Shown here: positions 7,820 to 17,584 of the stretch, piece by piece | Numbering within the stretch: position 1 is the first letter of the stretch | Layout of the letters: every line of letters starts with the position of its first letter | Assembly (NCBI RefSeq): GCF_014397245.1 | Contig: NZ_JACLHY010000015.1 | Span: 53,629-117,628 of the forward strand | Length of the DNA stretch: 64,000 nt | Reading direction: 5' to 3' | From: Arenibacter arenosicollis | GTDB lineage: Bacteria > Bacteroidota > Bacteroidia > Flavobacteriales > Flavobacteriaceae | Notes under the pieces: generated by a model | Databases searched by the model: none | Seen by the model: only the letters and a program-made list of their open reading frames with translations | Told to the model about the DNA's origin: nothing | Program-made: the position numbers and the translations under genes

Positions 7820-10462
7820 ATGAATTTAAGACATTCCATAGTAACGCGTTTTGCCCTATTCTTTACCGGACTAATCATTTTCTCAATTCTTCTGTCAGGG
7901 TATTTGGTTTTCCGAAAGGCATCCCAAGTTATAACGGAACACTCAAAAGAACGCATGATGCAGGCCTCCGAATTGGCGGAACAATCGTTCTATGCATTAC
8001 TTAATGAAGTAACCAATGACATTGCAGTAATTGCCTTGAGTCCCACAATACAAGAGCATATACACCGTCCCTCAGTAAAAACTACCAGCGATATAGATCA
8101 ACTGTTCAGGATTATACTTGAAAACAAAGAAACCTATTTCCAAATAAGATTGCTCGACGCCCATGAAAATGGCAAAGAAATTATTCGCTTTGATAAGGAA
8201 AAGGGCATAGTACGGAAGTCCAATAACCTGCAACAAAAAGGAGACCGTGAATATTTTAGGGAGGCCATCCAAATAAATAAAGGGGAACATTATTTTTCCA
8301 ATATCAATTTAAACGAGGAATACGGTGTAATCAGTTTTCCTTACACCCCTACCCTACGTGTTGCAAGTCCAATTTTTAATAGTGAAAATAAAAAAGTGGG
8401 TATCCTAATTATCAACATTAACCTAAATCCGTTATATCGCAACTTAGATCGTATAGCCGGCAACGACAGTAAATTTTATTTAATAGATTCCAAGGGCCAG
8501 TATTTATATTCCCATGACAGGTCCGAGCAGTTTGGTCTACAGACCAAAAAATATAAAAATTTTTTTTCCGATTTCAATATTGACGAAAATTCCAATGAAC
8601 CACCAAAAGAAGGTTTCCAACAACTGGTACATCAACCCAATGGCAATTATTTAAGCTATTTTAAAGAGTTGCCCTATTTCGATGGAAAACGAAAAATATA
8701 TCTGATTTCCAATATGGAACAGAATGTATTACTAAAAAATGCACTTACTGTACGTTCGGAAAGTTTACAAACCTTGTTGTGGGTATGTTTAATTTCCATT
8801 CTGCTATCGTGGTTTTTCACCAATCTATTTTCAAAAAAAATCACCAAAATAACCAAAGCCATCAGCAATTATGACAAGGGTATTCCAGATGAAAATGCCT
8901 TACCAACCAATAGAAAGGACGAAATAGGAATTCTTGCCAATACTTTCTCCAAAATGAAAGTAAAAATAGATCAAAATGTGCTTGAATTGAACACGGCACT
9001 GGAAAAGGAGCATCTCGCTAGAAATCAGCGGGATGAATTTTTGCAGAATATGAGCCATGAAATGCGCACTCCCCTTAATGCCATATTAGGCCTTACCAAA
9101 CTGTTGTATAAAAATGCTTCCGATTCACAATTGCCCATAATCCATGCCTTGGAAAGAAGCTCTAGTAATTTGGCCGGGTTGGTTTACGACGTTTTGGACC
9201 ATCAAAAATTAGTAGAAGGCAAACTTCAAATTCAATTGGAGCCAACCAATATTTCGGAGCTCTTGAGGGATATTCATTCTACTTATTTATATGAAGCAGT
9301 TCAAAAAGGCTTAACATTCAACTTACAAATTGACGATAAACTTGAGACTGGGCAATTTCAGACCGATCCCTTGAGATTAACACAAATCGTTACAAATCTG
9401 GTGGTAAATGCCATAAAATACACTAAAAAGGGTACAATTGGACTCTCGGCCCATATCAATGGTACTGAGTCCCAAGTATTAAATATAAAAGTAAATGATA
9501 CTGGTGTAGGGGTACTTCCCAATAACCTTAGCAAGATCAATGACCGTTTTTTTATGGAAAAAAATGAATTGTCCGGAAGATATGGTAGCTATGGTCTTGG
9601 CCTGTCCATTGTTAAACAATTAACAACACTATTCGGAGGTACATTAAGGGCTTCTTCTCAAAAAGGAATTGGCTCTGAATTTTGGGTGAGTCTGCCAACC
9701 ATTTCCACTTCATCCCGTAAATTGCCGAAACCTGTTCCTACCTCAACATTTCCCCTGCCACAACTAAATGGTACATATAAAATCCTACATATAGAGGACG
9801 ATGTATCAACTTCAGAATTAATAAAGTATGTTCTTAATTCCGACAACATTAATCTACTGCAGACCAACTCTTTGGAAGGGGCTTCAAATATAATTATGGT
9901 AGATTCTCCAGATTTAATAATCAGTGATCTCATGCTTGAGAATGAAAAAACTCAGGACCATTTGTACGACTGGATCAAAACTAAAAAAATAAATTGTCCA
10001 CTTATTGTAGTTTCGGCCCTAGGCCCCGGTGAAGCAGAGGTTTTAAAATGTGAATATTTTCAGAAACCCTTCCATCTGGACCACTTTAAGGATACCGTTT
10101 ATAAACTTTTGGGCAGCAATGAATTTGAACCCCCTGATTTTTCCAATATCTATAAAAATTATGACCATGACACTGTTAAAGTGGATAGAGTACTAAAATT
10201 ACTGGAGGAAGAGTTTAATATCTATCTCAAGAAAATAAACACAATTGTTAAGGCCAAAGACCAGGTTATATGGGAATCCATAATTCACAAACTAATAGCC
10301 CATATCAATAATCTTGGATTAATTACACTTTCGAAGGTACTTCCAGAAAAAATTATTTCCTTAAATAGCGATAAACTGAGTAAAATAAATAATGCCTTTG
10401 CCTATTATTTATGTTGCCTTAGGGTAGAGATACAACTTAATTTAAAAGATCGATCTTCCTGA
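7820..10462 (+). CDS. Hybrid sensor histidine kinase with receiver and HPt-like domain
   Basis: An 880-residue membrane sensor. Order: N-terminal helix, a large extracytoplasmic sensor (about 35-310, Cache-like), a second helix (about 315-335), HAMP-like linker, HisKA with 'NMSHEMRTPLN' (His about 413), HATPase with 'NLVVNAIKYT', 'DTGVG' and 'GSYGLGLSIV', then a receiver domain with an acidic pair (IEDD), 'LIISDLML' and the conserved Lys in 'FQKPF'. The last 100 residues contain 'IHKLIAHINNLGL', matching the HPt pattern HxLKGxxxxLG. It converges with a LytTR regulator and their coding ends overlap by 26 bp, suggesting a kinase-receiver-HPt-regulator relay. Confidence 0.92.
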   Translation: MNLRHSIVTRFALFFTGLIIFSILLSGYLVFRKASQVITEHSKERMMQASELAEQSFYALLNEVTNDIAVIALSPTIQEHIHRPSVKTTSDIDQLFRIILENKETYFQIRLLDAHENGKEIIRFDKEKGIVRKSNNLQQKGDREYFREAIQINKGEHYFSNINLNEEYGVISFPYTPTLRVASPIFNSENKKVGILIININLNPLYRNLDRIAGNDSKFYLIDSKGQYLYSHDRSEQFGLQTKKYKNFFSDFNIDENSNEPPKEGFQQLVHQPNGNYLSYFKELPYFDGKRKIYLISNMEQNVLLKNALTVRSESLQTLLWVCLISILLSWFFTNLFSKKITKITKAISNYDKGIPDENALPTNRKDEIGILANTFSKMKVKIDQNVLELNTALEKEHLARNQRDEFLQNMSHEMRTPLNAILGLTKLLYKNASDSQLPIIHALERSSSNLAGLVYDVLDHQKLVEGKLQIQLEPTNISELLRDIHSTYLYEAVQKGLTFNLQIDDKLETGQFQTDPLRLTQIVTNLVVNAIKYTKKGTIGLSAHINGTESQVLNIKVNDTGVGVLPNNLSKINDRFFMEKNELSGRYGSYGLGLSIVKQLTTLFGGTLRASSQKGIGSEFWVSLPTISTSSRKLPKPVPTSTFPLPQLNGTYKILHIEDDVSTSELIKYVLNSDNINLLQTNSLEGASNIIMVDSPDLIISDLMLENEKTQDHLYDWIKTKKINCPLIVVSALGPGEAEVLKCEYFQKPFHLDHFKDTVYKLLGSNEFEPPDFSNIYKNYDHDTVKVDRVLKLLEEEFNIYLKKINTIVKAKDQVIWESIIHKLIAHINNLGLITLSKVLPEKIISLNSDKLSKINNAFAYYLCCLRVEIQLNLKDRSS

Positions 10463-11123
10463 GTAGCTCCGGAGCGTAGCGTTGACTTACGGGTATATGA
10501 TCGTTATTTATTTCTACAGCACCTGTATGTATCACGTCTATCATATTGAGATTTAAGATATAGGAGCGATGCGCACGTTGAAAAAAATCGGGAAGCTTTG
10601 ACTCCAGGTCCTTCATGGCCATTAAGGTCAATATTTTCTTGTTTTTAAAGACAATGGATATGTAATTGGCCTCTGATTTAAAATAAAGTACCTCCTTCAA
10701 TTTTATCTTTACCAATTTCCCACCTTCCCTTATAAATAGACGGGCATCTTTTTCAGGCAGTTTCCTATTGACAGAAATATAATCCTTGGCTCTTAGGAAT
10801 CCCTTATAAAACCTCGGGAAATCAATCGGTTTTACCAAATAATCCACAATTTTTGGGTAATTATAGGAATCCAGTGCAAATTCCTTGTTGGAGGTAACCA
10901 TAATCACCGCAGAGTTGGGATTCAGGTCCAAAATATCCTTACCAGTAATATCCGGTAAATTAAAGTCCAAAAAAATAAGATCAAATGATGAACTATTAAT
11001 AAGGTTAATGGATTCGAAACCGGATACTGTTGTGGTTACACTTTTAATTTCATCGATCTTACCACAAAAGTGCTCGAGTAAATCACAAATCAACGGATCA
11101 TCATCAACAATTAAACACTTCAT
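10437..11123 (-). CDS. LytTR-family response regulator
   Basis: A response regulator of about 228 residues: receiver domain ('CLIVDDDPLICDLLEHF', phospho-acceptor Asp in 'LIFLDFNLPD', Lys in 'YLVKPID') followed by a LytTR DNA-binding domain ('YFKSEANYISIVF', 'FQRAHRSYILNLNMID'). I chose the ATG at 11123, giving MKCLIVDDD, because upstream codons add a tail absent from receivers. Its 3' end overlaps that of the hybrid kinase by 26 bp on the opposite strand, which makes that kinase its likely partner. Confidence 0.92.
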   Translation of the reverse strand: MKCLIVDDDPLICDLLEHFCGKIDEIKSVTTTVSGFESINLINSSSFDLIFLDFNLPDITGKDILDLNPNSAVIMVTSNKEFALDSYNYPKIVDYLVKPIDFPRFYKGFLRAKDYISVNRKLPEKDARLFIREGGKLVKIKLKEVLYFKSEANYISIVFKNKKILTLMAMKDLESKLPDFFQRAHRSYILNLNMIDVIHTGAVEINNDHIPVSQRYAPELLRKIDLLN

Positions 11124-11234
11124 GGTTTTATCCATTAAATTACCTATTTCATCAAGCAATATAATGAATTCGTATAAAAAATAATTTTTACACTATCTAA
11201 AATTCTACTATTGTTATGACTAAAACCAACTAAC

Positions 11235-12746
11235 ATGAACTTTAGATTACTTTTCATACCGATACTTTCCATTTTATTTTTTGGATTGATGGGCTGTAAA
11301 GACCAGTCCAAGCATTCCAAAACCATGGCTGACAATCAGATGACCATGGCCGATGAACCGCGTGGAAAAGATAACATTGCATACCAATGGGCCTATATGG
11401 CCCTAGAAGGAACCGCAAACGATACCGATCGCTTTAAACCTAGACCAACAATAACCTCAAGATATCTGGGATTGATCTTCACTGCTATGTTTGATGCCTG
11501 GTCTCGCTATGATGATAAGTCGCAACCATTGTACCTTAAAAATGTAGAACGTTTACCAGTGAACGATAGAACATTGAAAAACAAGGAAATAGCGGTGAGT
11601 TATGCGGCATATGGAGCTTTAAAGGAGTATTACTATTCGGATAGTACCATGTTCAGAAAAAAAATGGTCCAACTGGGCCTTGACCCTGACAACGAGTCCA
11701 GAGACCCAGCCACACCTGAGGGAATTGGGAACTTAGCGGCAGATATGGTCATAGAGGCTCGCCGAAATGACGGGTCCAACCAATATGGAAAAGTAGAAGG
11801 TTCCGATGGCCAGCCATACTTTGATTATACCCATTATCAGCCCGTAAATGATATTGATAAAAATATTGACCTTAACAGATGGCAACCAAAGTACTTCATA
11901 GATGAAGAAGGCAATAAATACAATCCAGGCTGTCTAACCCCATATTGGCAAGAGGTAAAACCCTTGTTATTGGAGACTGCCGATCAATTTAGACCAGGAC
12001 CTCCCCCTATGGTGGGTTCCGAACAATTGGAAAAAGAAGTGCAAGAGGTAATTGACCTTCAGGCAAATTTAACCCCGGAAAATAAGGCGTTGGTCGAATT
12101 CATGAGGGATGGACCCAAATCTGTACAACAGGCAGGGCATTGGTTAAAATTTGCACAGGATGTATCCCTGAGGGATAACAATACCTTGGACCAAGACGTT
12201 AAAATGTATTTTTTAGTGGAATCCGTGGCCATGGATGCCTTTATCTCCTGCTGGGATTCCAAAATGTTTTATGATTATACACGCCCTTATGCTTTGGTAC
12301 ACGATTACTATCAGGACAAGGTCATTAAAGCTTGGGGCGGTCCCGAGAAAGGCATGGTTGAAATGAAAGGAAAGGATTGGAGACCATATTCCCCGGATGC
12401 TTTTCTTTGTCCTCCATTCCCAAGTTACGTTTCGGGCCATAGTACCATTAGTGGTGGCTGCGCAGAGGCCTTGAGGTTATTCACCGGTGACGAGCATTTT
12501 GGCGCAGAAGTTGAATTGGTTCCAGGAGCCCTTACCGAACCCAATAATCTAGACGACCCAGTTGTCATAAAATTCCCAACTTTTACCGAAACTGCCGAAA
12601 TGGCGGGTATATCTAGAGTTATGGGAGGATATCATATACAGGCAGATAATGTTGCAGGGTTGGAACTGGGCAGACAAGTAGCAAGGCATCACTATAAAAA
12701 ATATCTTCAGCTTATAGGTGAAGGTGGAACTACGGTGAACCAATAA
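11235..12746 (+). CDS. Vanadium-dependent haloperoxidase-like lipoprotein (PAP2 superfamily)
   Basis: A 503-residue exported protein with a lipobox ('FFGLMGC', Cys about 21). The C-terminal half carries the vanadate/phosphate pocket of the chloroperoxidase-PAP2 superfamily: 'PSYVSGHST' (His about 402) and 'SRVMGGYHIQADN' (Arg about 461, His about 467). Length and architecture resemble vanadium haloperoxidases of marine bacteria rather than the short PAP2 phosphatases. Whether it oxidises halides or removes phosphate cannot be decided from sequence. A DoxX-like gene follows at 74 bp, perhaps co-transcribed. Confidence 0.82.
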   Translation: MNFRLLFIPILSILFFGLMGCKDQSKHSKTMADNQMTMADEPRGKDNIAYQWAYMALEGTANDTDRFKPRPTITSRYLGLIFTAMFDAWSRYDDKSQPLYLKNVERLPVNDRTLKNKEIAVSYAAYGALKEYYYSDSTMFRKKMVQLGLDPDNESRDPATPEGIGNLAADMVIEARRNDGSNQYGKVEGSDGQPYFDYTHYQPVNDIDKNIDLNRWQPKYFIDEEGNKYNPGCLTPYWQEVKPLLLETADQFRPGPPPMVGSEQLEKEVQEVIDLQANLTPENKALVEFMRDGPKSVQQAGHWLKFAQDVSLRDNNTLDQDVKMYFLVESVAMDAFISCWDSKMFYDYTRPYALVHDYYQDKVIKAWGGPEKGMVEMKGKDWRPYSPDAFLCPPFPSYVSGHSTISGGCAEALRLFTGDEHFGAEVELVPGALTEPNNLDDPVVIKFPTFTETAEMAGISRVMGGYHIQADNVAGLELGRQVARHHYKKYLQLIGEGGTTVNQ

Positions 12747-12820
12747 GCCCAGCTTACAAAACCTCTTTATTCTTACTAAGGACATTCATAATCTATCTGG
12801 AAACCAACAAACTGTAATAA

Positions 12821-13237
12821 ATGGTCCGATTAACCCAAAATGGTAGAATGCTAAGTATAAGCATAGGTATCGTACACCTTTGGTTTGGACTCCTTAAATT
12901 TTTCCTCGGATTGAGTCCAGCGGATTTGCTTGCCAAACAAACTATTTCATTATTGACATTTAATCTCGTTCCAGAAAATGTGGGGATTTTATTACTTGCT
13001 TTAATTGAAGTTGCAATTGGACTTTGCTTGATTTTCAATTTTCAACTCAAAAGAATTATCGTAATGGCCATAATACATCTCGTCCTCACTTTTATTCCGG
13101 TAGTGTTTTTCCCTGAAATTTCCTTTTCCAAAGCACCATTTTCACTCACCTTGGTAGGACAGTACATAATTAAGAATATCGTAATTATCAGCGCCCTACT
13201 TTTGATATATCAAAGGCCGTACAATAAGGTTTCCTGA
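12821..13237 (+). CDS. DoxX-like small membrane protein
   Basis: A 138-residue protein with four predicted helices (about 10-30, 50-70, 75-97, 112-130), the topology of the DoxX-like family, whose members are linked to quinone or thiol redox chemistry or are unassigned. An internal Met at residue 10 is an alternative start. It follows the haloperoxidase-like gene on the same strand. I do not recognise a specific subfamily. Confidence 0.6.
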   Translation: MVRLTQNGRMLSISIGIVHLWFGLLKFFLGLSPADLLAKQTISLLTFNLVPENVGILLLALIEVAIGLCLIFNFQLKRIIVMAIIHLVLTFIPVVFFPEISFSKAPFSLTLVGQYIIKNIVIISALLLIYQRPYNKVS

Positions 13238-13412
13238 TGCGAGGAAAGAGGCTTCGGAACCAAACATTTTGAGCAGTATTATATTTACATTGGTCCTAGG
13301 GGCACGTTTTAGAGGATGACAAAATACTTATAAAATTCCCTTTATTAATTAGCTCTATCCATATGGAAACATTAAGACTTTTTGAAGAAAACCATTCATT
13401 AAATTCCGTTCT

Positions 13413-14561
13413 ATGGGACCAAAATATTTAAACCTAATAATAAACATTCTTTTAGTTGCTCTTGTATTTAGTACCTCAAGTTCAAGTGCCCAAGGATGTG
13501 TAGCTATTAGACACTTTTCCTCCTGTGTGGGAAACAGTCTGGAAAATAATCTTTTAGGCAAGGGCGACCTTCAGATTGGCATGAATTATAGATATTTCAA
13601 ATCCTTCCGGCATTTTAGGGGCACTGAGGAAGAGGCCGATAGGGTAGCTAACAATACCGAAGTAATTAATCATTCCCATGCGTGGGACTTTTTTCTAACC
13701 TACGGCATCTCCGATCGGTTATACACCAGTATTACCATACCAACGGTAATAAATGCGAGGTCTTCGCTTTATGAGCACGGAAGGGAAGAAAGAAACAGTA
13801 CTTTTTCGAGGGGATTGGCTGATATAAGGGCAGGTGTGGGATATTGGATCATGGACCCCCAAACCAACTCCAATGGAAACATTGCAGTTGGTTTAGGATT
13901 AAAACTGCCCACTGGTAATTACAATGCAACCGACGTATTTTACAATGTAGGGCCAGAAGGCAGCCCTGAAGTACGCCCTGTTGACCAGTCCATTCAACCT
14001 GGGGACGGTGGTTTCGGACTCACAATAGATTTTCAATTTTACCAGAAAATAGCCACAGGTCTATTTGCCTATGGTGGTGGCTTTTACCTGTTCAACCCTA
14101 GGGAAACCAATGGAATCAGGACCTTTAGGGAGACACTTAGCCCTATTTTGGAAAATGAGGCCATAATGGCCGTACCGGACCAATATTCGGTTCGCACAGG
14201 CCTTAGTTATAGTTTGTCCAATATTATTTCTACTTCCTTGGGTGCCCGGTTTGACGCAGTACCAGTGAAGGACATTATTGGCGGTAATGAAGGCTTTCGA
14301 AGACCAGGAAATGTCTTGTCCATAGAACCCGGCATAGCCTATATGTCTCAGAATTTCACCTTAAATTTAAATGTACCTTTTGCCGTTCGCAGAGATAGAC
14401 CACAAAGTGTAACGGATAGGCAAACCGAAATAAGTACCGGAAGTCCCAGAAATGGGGATGCCGCATTCGCCGATTATTTAATAAATTTTGGAGTATCCTA
14501 CCGCTTCGCCAAAAGCAAAACAGTGGAAATAGCCCCTTTATTGAGGGATACCTTTGATTAA
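13413..14561 (+). CDS. Outer-membrane beta-barrel protein (transporter-like)
   Basis: A 382-residue protein with a signal peptide ending 'SSSSAQ' (about residue 27). The mature part has many short amphipathic strands separated by turns ('ITIPTVIN', 'VGLGLKLPTG', 'NVPFAVRRD') and a C-terminal strand 'YLINFGVSYRFA', as expected for a barrel assembled in the outer membrane. It resembles the loosely defined 'transporter' family near phenol-degradation porins. Two cysteines early in the mature chain (CVAIRHFSSC) could form a disulfide. Cargo unknown. It converges with the SDR gene 8 bp away. Confidence 0.68.
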   Translation: MGPKYLNLIINILLVALVFSTSSSSAQGCVAIRHFSSCVGNSLENNLLGKGDLQIGMNYRYFKSFRHFRGTEEEADRVANNTEVINHSHAWDFFLTYGISDRLYTSITIPTVINARSSLYEHGREERNSTFSRGLADIRAGVGYWIMDPQTNSNGNIAVGLGLKLPTGNYNATDVFYNVGPEGSPEVRPVDQSIQPGDGGFGLTIDFQFYQKIATGLFAYGGGFYLFNPRETNGIRTFRETLSPILENEAIMAVPDQYSVRTGLSYSLSNIISTSLGARFDAVPVKDIIGGNEGFRRPGNVLSIEPGIAYMSQNFTLNLNVPFAVRRDRPQSVTDRQTEISTGSPRNGDAAFADYLINFGVSYRFAKSKTVEIAPLLRDTFD

Positions 14562-14569
14562 AAAACGGA

Positions 14570-16141
14570 TTACCAGTCTATGGGACGATAATCCTTTAGA
14601 AACTTACCGCACCAATGTTTACCAGTATTAATACCGTCGATCAACGGATCTAACACCCTAGCGGCCCCATCAACAATATCCAATGGAGGTTGAAAGTCAT
14701 GGATTTCTTCCTTTCTTTTGGATAATTCTATAGGGTCCTCGTCTGTTACCCAACCCGTATCCACAGCATTCATAAATACCCCGTCCTTGGCAAAATCCAG
14801 TGCGGAAGTATGTGTCATCATGTTCAGTGCTGCCTTGGCCATATTGGTATGGGGGTGGCGATCCTCCTTATAAAACCTATGGAATTTACCTTCCATGGCA
14901 GATACGTTTATAATATGTTTCTTACCCGTATTTTCCTGGCGCATAAGCCTAGACAAGCGGTTACAGAGTACAAAGGGTGCAATGGCATTTACCAGTTGCA
15001 CTTCTATCATTTCCGGGGTTTCTATCTCCCCCAATTTTAATCTCCAGCTATTGGTCTTGCGCAGGTCTACCTGCTGTAGATCCGCATCCAATTCTCCTTC
15101 GGGGAAAACTTCCTTTGCAGAAAGGGAACTATCAAAACTATAGGGGATTTGGGATAGCTTGGCAGAAGCCCTAATTCCAATTCCTGGCTCAGGTGCATGC
15201 CAATTAACCGGCAAGGCATTATTTTGGACGCTTGCGGTTCCTTTGGTTAGGCTATTAAGTTCCTGTAAGCAAAAATCGTGGTCGGACAATACTTCTTGCG
15301 CCCTTGGGGGTAACTCCTGTAACGGAACCTCCTCATTCTTCATCAGGTGCTGGTAAAACCCGGCAGGCCTTCTTACCGTTTGGGCAGCGTTATTGATCAG
15401 AATATCCAAACGGTCGTATTGTTGTTCTATAAAATTGCAAAAGATTTCAACACTTGGTATATGTCTTAGATCTAAGCCATGTATTTTTAATCTGTGCCCC
15501 CATTCGTGAAAATCCTCCTCTTTGGAGAAACGCAATGCGGAATCCACTGGAAACCTTGTAGTGGCAACCACAGTTGCTCCCGCCCTTAACAATATTAAAG
15601 TGATATGATAGCCTATTTTTAATCTAGACCCGGTAACTATGGCAACCTGCCCGCTAAGGTCGGCCGTCTGAAAACGTTTTGCATAGTTATAATCGCCACA
15701 TTCTGGGCACATGGCATCATAGAAATGATGTAGCTTTGTATATACAGTTTTACATACATAGCAATTTCTTGGGGATTCCAATTCCAGCTCATCCAAGGTC
15801 TCCTTAATGGGAGCAGCCAGTAATTTTGGGGCTACAAAAACGGCGGCTTCCCGGGCACTTCTAATACCTGTTTCCTTACGCGCATGCTTATCGCGCTCGA
15901 TCATTTTACGCTTGGCCGCCTTGGCAGCGTCTTTCTTGCGTTGTTTAAATTCATTCTTGGCCGGCCTGGATAATTGGCCAGCTGCCTTTAGCAAAGCCAC
16001 TCTTTTCTCCTCTGGAAGTTCAAAAACAGTATGCCCATTTTCCACCAGCTTCTCAAGTAGAAATATACACTGATCGATCTCTTCCAAACTTAGCTTGTCC
16101 AAGACATTCTCCTGCCTATCTACCAGATTATTACTACCCAT
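14570..16141 (-). CDS. Atypical SDR oxidoreductase with N-terminal zinc ribbon
   Basis: A 523-residue protein, about twice the usual SDR length. Residues 1-120 are basic and helical, then a zinc-ribbon-like pair of CxxC motifs (CYVC and CPEC, about 128-150) precedes a Rossmann domain with '[14 protein letters not shown]' in place of TGxxxGxG and 'ILINNAAQT' in place of NNAG. The catalytic Ser is probably that of 'NVSAMEG', but the YxxxK motif reads TNMAK: Thr stands where the Tyr should be. A long insertion lies in the middle of the domain. It may be a redox enzyme with altered chemistry or a non-catalytic protein. Confidence 0.8.
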   Translation of the reverse strand: MGSNNLVDRQENVLDKLSLEEIDQCIFLLEKLVENGHTVFELPEEKRVALLKAAGQLSRPAKNEFKQRKKDAAKAAKRKMIERDKHARKETGIRSAREAAVFVAPKLLAAPIKETLDELELESPRNCYVCKTVYTKLHHFYDAMCPECGDYNYAKRFQTADLSGQVAIVTGSRLKIGYHITLILLRAGATVVATTRFPVDSALRFSKEEDFHEWGHRLKIHGLDLRHIPSVEIFCNFIEQQYDRLDILINNAAQTVRRPAGFYQHLMKNEEVPLQELPPRAQEVLSDHDFCLQELNSLTKGTASVQNNALPVNWHAPEPGIGIRASAKLSQIPYSFDSSLSAKEVFPEGELDADLQQVDLRKTNSWRLKLGEIETPEMIEVQLVNAIAPFVLCNRLSRLMRQENTGKKHIINVSAMEGKFHRFYKEDRHPHTNMAKAALNMMTHTSALDFAKDGVFMNAVDTGWVTDEDPIELSKRKEEIHDFQPPLDIVDGAARVLDPLIDGINTGKHWCGKFLKDYRPIDW

Positions 16142-16365
16142 TTCCCTGAAATTTTCTGAAAATTAAAACCGTGCAAATGTAAGGTTTAAATTAGATTGCA
16201 CAAACAGAACGCTTTAGCGAAAAAACAAGTCTAAAACAAGACTGTTCAGACTCGATCAATCTTGTCCAAACACCAGCTGATATAGGTAGTTTTATTGGAC
16301 AGCATTAAAGAAAATATATCCAAAACATGAGCATTGACCTGAAATGTTTTGAAAGAAGTACAACT

Positions 16366-16959
16366 TTAATCAAAAGGCCCCACCATAATATGTGCCCTAT
16401 GGGTACCTGGATCCATTAACCATGGCATTCCAGGAGCGTGTGGTTTGTCCGGTAATCCCGTAGATTCCGTGGTTGCAAAAGGGGTGTAAATAACATATCT
16501 GAATTTACCATTTTGCAATTCCCCGGTAGTGGTATTATAGTCTTCGGATTTTCCATAGTATATATACATCATGCTGGGTTCTTTGGGCATTTTCAATTTT
16601 CCCGAAGCTACTTCCTTAGCACGAATTTTCTCCCTCTCGTCTCCCGCCAGATCCTTTGCCGAGAGTTCCCTGCCACGGGCCATAAACGGTTCCAACTTTT
16701 TGGAATAACAGGCCACATTAATTCCGTCCTTATTGGGATTGTCCCCAATGCATATCAAATTATTGGTTCCCTTCCGCAATACCACCAATTTCCCAGACTT
16801 ATCATAACCATACACCATCGCTCCATCTTTCTTTTCCTCGGGAGCTGGTAAAACAGCAGTTTTAATCTGAATATCGCTTGGGAGAACTTCTATTTTATGC
16901 CCTTGGCACATTGCAGGAAAAACTGATAACAGCAACATACCTATAATTAGATGTTTCAT
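16366..16959 (-). CDS. Secreted protein of unknown function
   Basis: A 197-residue protein with a cleavable signal peptide (hydrophobic residues 3-16, probable cut near 'AMCQG'). No family is recognised. Two cysteines in the mature part (about 70 and 80) and a His/Pro/Gly-rich C-terminus ('DKPHAPGMPWLMDPGTHRAH') stand out and could bind a metal or form a compact fold. It stands alone with 200 bp or more of noncoding sequence on each side. Confidence 0.65.
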   Translation of the reverse strand: MKHLIIGMLLLSVFPAMCQGHKIEVLPSDIQIKTAVLPAPEEKKDGAMVYGYDKSGKLVVLRKGTNNLICIGDNPNKDGINVACYSKKLEPFMARGRELSAKDLAGDEREKIRAKEVASGKLKMPKEPSMMYIYYGKSEDYNTTTGELQNGKFRYVIYTPFATTESTGLPDKPHAPGMPWLMDPGTHRAHIMVGPFD

Positions 16960-17172
16960 GTGTTAATATTTAGTGTTGTGATTAATTATTTATTATCTAT
17001 ATAATCGATTTATAATGGACCAACAAAATTGAATATTATTCCATTTCCTTAAAGATAAAAAATATGGATCTAACCCATTCCACAAATATGGAATAATTAA
17101 CTTCAGGAAGTAGCTCGGTTTCTTGTAAGGATAATATAAATTTACGAGCTAAAACTAAAATCACACTCAACT

Positions 17173-17517
17173 ATGACCGTTTACGAATTTCTAAACAAAC
17201 TTAGAAGAACTCCGGAAGAAATAGCATTTGGAGACACTATAAATATCATAGATACCTATTATAACTTTTCACCTTCAAAATTTACCAACGGGGATGTGAT
17301 AAACGAGGCCGGCCAAAATTCTGGTTCCTGCAAGGTATTCTCATTTGCACAACATCATAAACTAAACAAAGAAGAAACCTTGGCATGCTTTGGCTCCTAC
17401 TATAGAAAAGATGTCTTGGAAAATCCAAACGGTACAGATCACCAAAACATTCGCAACTTTATGGTTACGGGTTGGGAAGGTATTTCTTTCGACGATGAGG
17501 CCCTGAGTATCAAATAA
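17173..17517 (+). CDS. HopJ type III effector family protein
   Basis: A 114-residue soluble protein with the HopJ-family pattern: 'FLNKLRRTPEEIAFGDTI', 'YYNFSPSKFTNGD', 'NEAGQNSGSCKVFSFA', 'TLACFGSYYRKDVL' and 'NIRNFM'. Despite the name, such proteins occur widely in bacteria without type III secretion and no secretion genes are seen here, so an effector role is unlikely. Function unknown. It converges with nagB-like gene 67 bp away. Confidence 0.85.
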   Translation: MTVYEFLNKLRRTPEEIAFGDTINIIDTYYNFSPSKFTNGDVINEAGQNSGSCKVFSFAQHHKLNKEETLACFGSYYRKDVLENPNGTDHQNIRNFMVTGWEGISFDDEALSIK

Positions 17518-17584
17518 TTTGTAACCAAGCGCATCCAATATGTCTGAGCCTTGGATATTTGCTTGATAAAATACCCAAGACAAA

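Noticed and set aside
7708..8004. A 98-residue frame overlapping the start of the hybrid kinase
   Set aside because: It shares most of its length with the kinase N-terminus in another frame and has no start context or domain; the kinase frame is strongly supported.
17173..17517. A type III secretion effector role for the HopJ-family protein
   Set aside because: No secretion apparatus is present and the family is widespread in non-pathogens.
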